Positions 59,131 to 64,000 of a stretch of DNA of 64,000 nucleotides are shown here, one piece after another. Location of the stretch: contig CAXIWS010000275.1 of NCBI GenBank assembly GCA_964036195.1, positions 62,001-126,000 on the forward strand. The letters are read 5' to 3'. The notes under the pieces were generated by a model. It did no database searches, was not told where the DNA came from, and was given only the letters and a program-made list of their open reading frames with translations. Numbering within the stretch: the first letter of the stretch is position 1; the number at the start of each line of letters is the position of its first letter. The translations under genes and the position numbers were made by a program. Origin of the DNA: Sphaerolaimus hirsutus (lineage: Eukaryota; Nematoda; Chromadorea; Monhysterida; Sphaerolaimidae).

Positions 59131-60939
59131 TATTTTTGTTTTTGCCATCGATGCAGTGTTGTGATGCAAATTACAAAATACTTGTGCCCATTCAATGTGG
59201 GCACTAATTATCTGATAAAAACCTGTGTGGGCCAATTGTGCCCTGTATCTAGTGTGAGTGGGCCAGACAAATAAAGAGGTCATGTCCAGAAAATCAAAAA
59301 TCACAGTTTTTTTATCACAACCACAATTTAGGTAATTACAAAGTTTAAAATCATAGTTGACATGGCTCCGTGGCACATGTCTGTATATTGGGGGTAATTT
59401 TTGTGTGGGGGAGTGGGTAGGGGGTCAAAATATACCCCCTAATTACCAGTGGGTCAAAAGATGGCTTTGGGCAAGCCACAAGGACTTTTAATTTTTTGAA
59501 AAAGCACCAACACAAGTGATTTTGTTACCACACCAAAAAATGGCTGCACACTTCACCATAGCTATATTTTGTGTGTTTTTTTTGAAAATTCTCATTTATA
59601 TCTTCTGGGAAAAAATTGGCAAAAAATCTTCATCAATATGTAGCAGCAGAACAGGGGGGTGCCATGGGGTGCCACTTGGCATTTATGTAGGCAAATGTTG
59701 TGGGCACCCCCACAACAAATGGCAGCCATATTGGGCTGCACCTGTGAGATTGTTATGAAAAATGAGGTACCTGATTTCTCATTTCAATGTTCCACCAGGT
59801 TACACCACCAATGCTAGCATTGATGGAATTGTTGGCTCTATGTTGGAGCATGCCAAATGCAAATGATGCTGGTCAACTAAAACCAATTGCATTTGCAAGC
59901 TTTATCACTCCGCCTGCTGAGAAGTGATATTCAGCTACTAATTGGAAGCTTGTGGAGTGATTTATTTATGCACTGGAGACATTTCGACCACACATCACGG
60001 GAAGAACTGACTAATTTTAGATGATTTTTGACTTAAAAATACCAGAGGAAAATGATTAGAAAAATAACAGAAAATTCTGGAAAACTGGAAATATAGATGG
60101 AAAACAGTAAAATGGGTCAGAAAAATGGAGATGGAAAGCAAATTTTTTTCAGCTGCCGGAAAATGGAAGACAGAAGTGTATAACAAAAATTTGGATGCTG
60201 TAAAATGTAAAATGGAAAGGTAAAAAATTAATTGAAAAAATTAAAATTCCACACTACAGAAATAAAAATAGATGAATTCTAATTATTTGAGAAAATAAGG
60301 AATTGCAGGTTTTATAAATTAAAAGTTGCGTGACATAGGATTAAAATGTCTATTCATGCAACTTTGTAAGTTATTGAAAAACAATCATTTGAACTGTGAA
60401 TACAACTATGCCAATTAAACAGCACTTTACTGTATTCATCAGCACTTTACTACTTTTTCTGATGTTTTATTTCAACAAAATTGTTGTAAAATGTTGTAAA
60501 GGGTCACCTGTATCCTTAACTGCCGGAATCCAATGCATTGTAGTTTCAGCGATAAACCAACAGAATCCACGCTTGTATATGACTCCAGCAAACACATCCC
60601 AGCTTTCAAATTGAAATGGGGGGCAATTTACGGCAGCACATTGGTGCAAATAATTTACAATGAATAACCAACTAAAAAGTACAGGTTTAGAAATAATCAT
60701 AATGTACATTAAATTGAATTTTGTAGACTCTGTCACCTGCTCAGAAAATAGTAACCGTATACTTTCATTGATTTCGTCAGCTTTTTACTGAAACTCCTTA
60801 TACCTTTTATCAGAGGATACCTTATCAGAGTCCAAGTATAACCTCGTTCGCTGCATTAATTACCAGTTTGGGGTATGAACTAGAGCATTCTTTACTACTA
60901 TCAATCTCGAAAATTTCTGGCGAAAAAATAAACCCCCCT
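59131..60939. other. No gene or repeat family clearly recognised
   Basis: About 1.8 kb of AT-rich sequence. A 90-codon minus frame (60736-60467) with ESWDVFAGVIYKRGFCWF followed by ACAG|GTGACC might be an exon of a membrane protein, but no acceptor, partner or family could be established. Confidence 0.25.
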
Positions 60940-61025
60940 CGAATAAGCCCCCCTCAAAATACCCCCTCAAAATTTCCACTCTGAAAAAATAAACCCCCTG
61001 GGGGTATTTCGAGGAAATACGGTAT
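60930..61025. repeat. CCTCGAAATACC-type repeat
   Basis: AACCCCCCTCGAATAAGCCCC through GGGGGTATTTCGAGGAAATACGGTA; a compact, nearly palindromic copy. Confidence 0.65.
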
Positions 61026-61384
61026 GTATTTACATATTCTGGGTGGACCGCATGCTATGCATTTTGCTGAATGAAATCATGACATCAAAATTTTCAAAAT
61101 AATAATTGTTCCAGCAAAAAAGACAAAACATTTCGGAAAAGAACATTCGTTGACTATGCGTGAGTCACGTAACGTGATCGTGACTCCGCCTCTTTTTAAA
61201 AACATTTATTTAAATGAAAATGCATATAATACATACACTCCAGGAAAATGTCTCTAGCCCTTTGATTTTTCTGGTTCAATGGCGTACCAAACATTAAATA
61301 TGGGTCACTGAGGGATGGAACTCATGTATAGGGAGGGTCATTATGTGGACCCCAACAGTAGAAATTTGGTCTCCCTCCTGCGTA

Positions 61385-61535
61385 CATAGCAGAGTTGTTA
61401 AAATACCGGTATTTTTGGAAAGCGTAAGCGTAAGCGTAAATACACTTTCCAATTTATGAGTATGGATACTCAAAGCGTAAGGTATTTTTAAAATACCTAG
61501 GAAAGCGTAAGAAAAAGCGTAAGCGTAAATTTTTT
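61385..61535. repeat. AGCGTAAGCG variant of the ACGTTTACG family, copy 1
   Basis: Begins CAGAGTTGTTAAAATACCGG and continues with AAGCGTAAGCGTAAGCGTAA. It aligns with the reverse complement of 56230-56372, except that AACGT is replaced by AGCGT throughout. Confidence 0.65.
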
Positions 61536-61574
61536 TACAAAGTGATCTTGCTGCTGAGCATAGGATTATTGAAT

Positions 61575-61812
61575 TACCGTATTTCCTCAGAATACCCCCT
61601 CGAAATACCCCCACTAAATGTGTCTAATAATGTCCAAAAACGGTAGTTTGGTATCTGTGCAATGCGGAACACAAGTTAAAAGGAATACCGAGTCATATTA
61701 GGACAGGGCTTATACCAACTAGGTAAATACGTACTTACCTATGTAAGTTTATATACGCTTATATTTTGCACGTTGAGAAAAACCCTGGGTGTTTTTCGAG
61801 GAAATACGGTAT
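61575..61812. repeat. Two CCTCGAAATACC-type ends around a spacer
   Basis: ACCGTATTTCCTCAGAATAC near 61577 and TTTCGAGGAAATACGGTA near 61795 face each other, giving a ~235-bp element with inverted ends. Confidence 0.6.
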
Positions 61813-61984
61813 CCATTATCTGACCTGAAATTTCTAATCCTAAGCCACGATATTGCTAGATGCCATGTGCCGCTATTTCACTTCTTAGAGAACACACACT
61901 GTTATTTTTTTGTACGCATTCTCAGTAACTTTCTGTTTCTTTCTTTCTTTTTCAAAAGTATAAACTGGGTTGTGTGAAAATTTT

Positions 61985-62132
61985 TTTACGCTTTTAGTAC
62001 CCGGGTTTTTCCGCCGGGAAAGCGTAATAAAGCGTACGGGTATTTTACGAAAGCGTAAGCGTAAGCGTAAGTATAAATACCCATTTACCCGGGTATTTCG
62101 GGTAAGCGTAAATACGCTTTCGCAACTCTGGT
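61985..62132. repeat. AGCGTAAGCG variant, copy 2
   Basis: TTTACGCTTTTAGTACCCGGG through GGTAAGCGTAAATACGCTTT. It aligns with the reverse complement of 55515-55672, with AACGT changed to AGCGT at corresponding places. Confidence 0.65.
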
Positions 62133-62325
62133 ACATAGTCAATATTTGCGTATGTAGCACCTACCGCGATTTTTTGTTGCTTTTTTACATTTCGCTAAAT
62201 GCGCGTGGCTGTGAGCTGACACGGTGCCAACATTTTGTTTTGTACCAACATTTCGGTGCCAACATTTTGTTCATTAAGTCAATAATAAATACACACCATG
62301 CCGAGTCGATAGTTGAGGCGTCTAC

Positions 62326-62940
62326 TCTAAAAGTCGACAAGTCCAAAATATGAAAATTTCGAGTTAGGCCTGGAAACGTCATCTGGGGCTACTTCCACAC
62401 ATTTTTTATCATTTTCCATAAAATTTTTGACTTCACATCACTTTTGGGGAAAAATGCAAAAATTTCGGGCAAGAAGTCGACAAGTCCACCTAGTTTAGCG
62501 CAAGAAGTCAGCAAGTCATCCCACCGCTTGCTTTTTTATGGGACAAAATAGCAAGAAATGTGATATGTCCACTATGGACAGCTACCTACTTCTAAAAGAT
62601 GACAAGTGCATCAATTGCCCATAAGGCAGCCTCGGCCTCCCCAGGAACAAAAATGTTCTCTAGTGCAAGAAGTCGACAAGTCCAATTCCCCCCACCCCCC
62701 AAAAAAAACAGTTTTGCTCTGACCGACTGGAAATTTATGGACACCCAATTTTTCACATAAAGGGTGAGAGCAGGGGCTGAAAATTTGTCACTTTATTGTC
62801 AACATATGGAACTTAATGGAAAGCATGAGAGAGCCAAATTGGACACGCACCACGGGCCTGGAATTGGGTCCGATTGGGATTGGGATTGGTAAAATGTGAT
62901 TTACTCAAAATCACATTTTGTGGACTTGTCGACTTTTAGA
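62326..62940. repeat. 615-bp MITE-like element with TCTAAAAGTCGACAAGTCCA inverted ends
   Basis: The left end TCTAAAAGTCGACAAGTCCA is matched by TGGACTTGTCGACTTTTAGA at the right end, a perfect 20-bp inverted repeat. Further AAGTCGACAAGTCC or AAGTCAGCAAGTC copies lie inside at about 62467, 62506 and 62668, each after GCAAGA. No transposase is present. Confidence 0.75.
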
Positions 62941-63521
62941 AATCGAGGCCTCAATTGTCTGCTGACCAAAAGCAGATGATTGTGAACATGATGAGAAATC
63001 AGTGTGACTACAGAGTATCAAGTCCACTGCATATACCATTTTGAATGTAAATTCGCAGAGTGATTGATATTTGAGCAGTGCATTGTAGTTCACATCGCAT
63101 CGCAGTTTTTTTCATCATTTTAACATGTTTTTCCCTTGTTTGAACATTTTCAGAAAAAGACTAAAGACTTTTTTCCACTGGAAGTTTGGACTTTGTATGG
63201 CTGTCAAATGAGGAGAAACACACACAGAAAGATAAAAATTGACATGTGGCATAAAGGCACCTTAATCTACAATAATTCATCTCATGTATACCCTGACACA
63301 GGTCGCACGTTAGCAGGGGTGTCATTGAATTTTTTCTCCCGATCAGGAGGCTAAAGACATTTTCCTGGAGTGTAGGTAACCTACACGCGCATCATCGACT
63401 AAGAAATAAGTAATTTTGGGTACATACTTTGCGGTCCACCAAGTATAAACATGTAATAAAATGTGAAAAAATCTGTAAATATTTTTGACAAAAAATCCTC
63501 AAAAAAAAACAGTGGTGAAAC
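62941..63521. other. Spacer, nothing recognised
   Basis: AT-rich sequence without repeats or convincing frames. Confidence 0.3.
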
Positions 63522-63620
63522 ATGGCGAACAACGATGAAGATGGTGCTGAAGGTGGTTTGAGAAATCTTCTTAGATTATATTTAATTACATTTTCTCAAA
63601 AGTACCCATTTTTTCAATGC
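63522..63620 (+). CDS. Possible first coding exon or short ORF
   Basis: ATG in a strong initiation context (GAAACATGGCG) opens an acidic start, MANNDEDGAEGGLRN, that runs 33 codons to TAG. It may be an isolated first exon with a donor shortly after the Gly-rich part (GAAGGTGGTTTGAG), but no partner exon is in view. The rest of the window (63621-64000) shows nothing further. Confidence 0.2.
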
Positions 63621-64000
63621 TAGTCAGAAAGATTCAGAATCTTTTCAGGTATCAGGCAAATAACTTTTTGCCATTTTGTAATTTTTACCTAGGTTTCAAG
63701 TTTGCAGAGGCTGCTAATCTTGGCAAATACATCCTTCAACTAAAATGAATGAACAGAAACTGTTCCATGCCCAATTCTCTGACAGATCACTTCCATGAAT
63801 GTCAGAATGAGAAAAGTATTCTTTCTATACCCTTATTCCATCTTGGTATATGCACCCTTACTGTACATTATAAATGCACATGCGAAATACCTGAGTTTTG
63901 TGCCTATAGACTTTAGCTGTACATTTGAATGACCTAGCTGGCTAAATGACCCATGGGCACTATGTTGACAAATAAATATCATGACAAGTGCATTGGAAGA

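Noticed and set aside
59131..60939. tRNA or small RNA gene in the unassigned right-hand region
   Set aside because: I looked for acceptor-stem and TTCGA-type arms and found no consistent cloverleaf.

Overview
This is eukaryotic DNA dominated by transposable elements, most likely from an invertebrate animal. The signs are a BEL/Pao element with an envelope-like gene, a Penelope-like element with an N-terminal GIY-YIG nuclease, a Ty3-type element, and dense short palindromic (MITE-like) repeats. I see no bacterial features, no rRNA, no tRNA and no CRISPR. I cannot name the species.

Layout. 1-6781: a 317-codon ORF of unknown function (1078-2031), then short repeats: GGCGCC arrays with AGTGATGG-type ends, repeats with ends like ACCGTATTTCCTCGAAATACC, ACGTTTACG-type repeats, and a 763-bp inverted-repeat element at 4487-5249. 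6782-52928: one very large nested retroelement on the minus strand, called G here. It is flanked by 1.65-kb LTRs and by the 4-bp direct repeat TTAT, and it sits inside a copy of the CCTCGAAATACC repeat. 52929-64000: mostly short palindromic repeats, with one weak candidate first exon near the right edge.

Element G, read 5' to 3' on the minus strand: LTR (52928-51281), a second copy of leader plus gag (51280-47925), an internal LTR (47924-46277), leader, gag, an envelope-like membrane glycoprotein region, aspartic protease, reverse transcriptase/RNase H, integrase, then a degraded SF1 (Upf1-like) helicase, then the 3' LTR (8435-6782). Two features look unusual for a Ty3-type element: the membrane glycoprotein lies between gag and protease instead of after pol, and a helicase lies between integrase and the 3' LTR. 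Gag ends in a C homopolymer whose length differs between the two gag copies (23 versus 10) while the frame relation to the next ORF (-1) is kept.

The helicase is cut twice. A complete BEL/Pao element (23884-36478, plus strand, 1311-bp LTRs, duplication CCCAT) sits near its 5' end. A small gag-protease-only LTR element, called A (9542-19419, minus strand, duplication ACGG), sits next to helicase motif VI. Element A is itself split inside its protease by a Penelope-like element (about 10800-16934, plus strand). The order of events is therefore: short repeat, then G, then BEL and A, then the Penelope-like element in A. A 1304-bp tandem duplication lies within the helicase.

Most genes of G are broken by small frameshifts or single TGA codons, and one TGA is directly seen to be a CGA-to-TGA change between the two gag copies. 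BEL, A and the Penelope-like element look younger: their paired terminal repeats are nearly identical and their long frames are largely intact.
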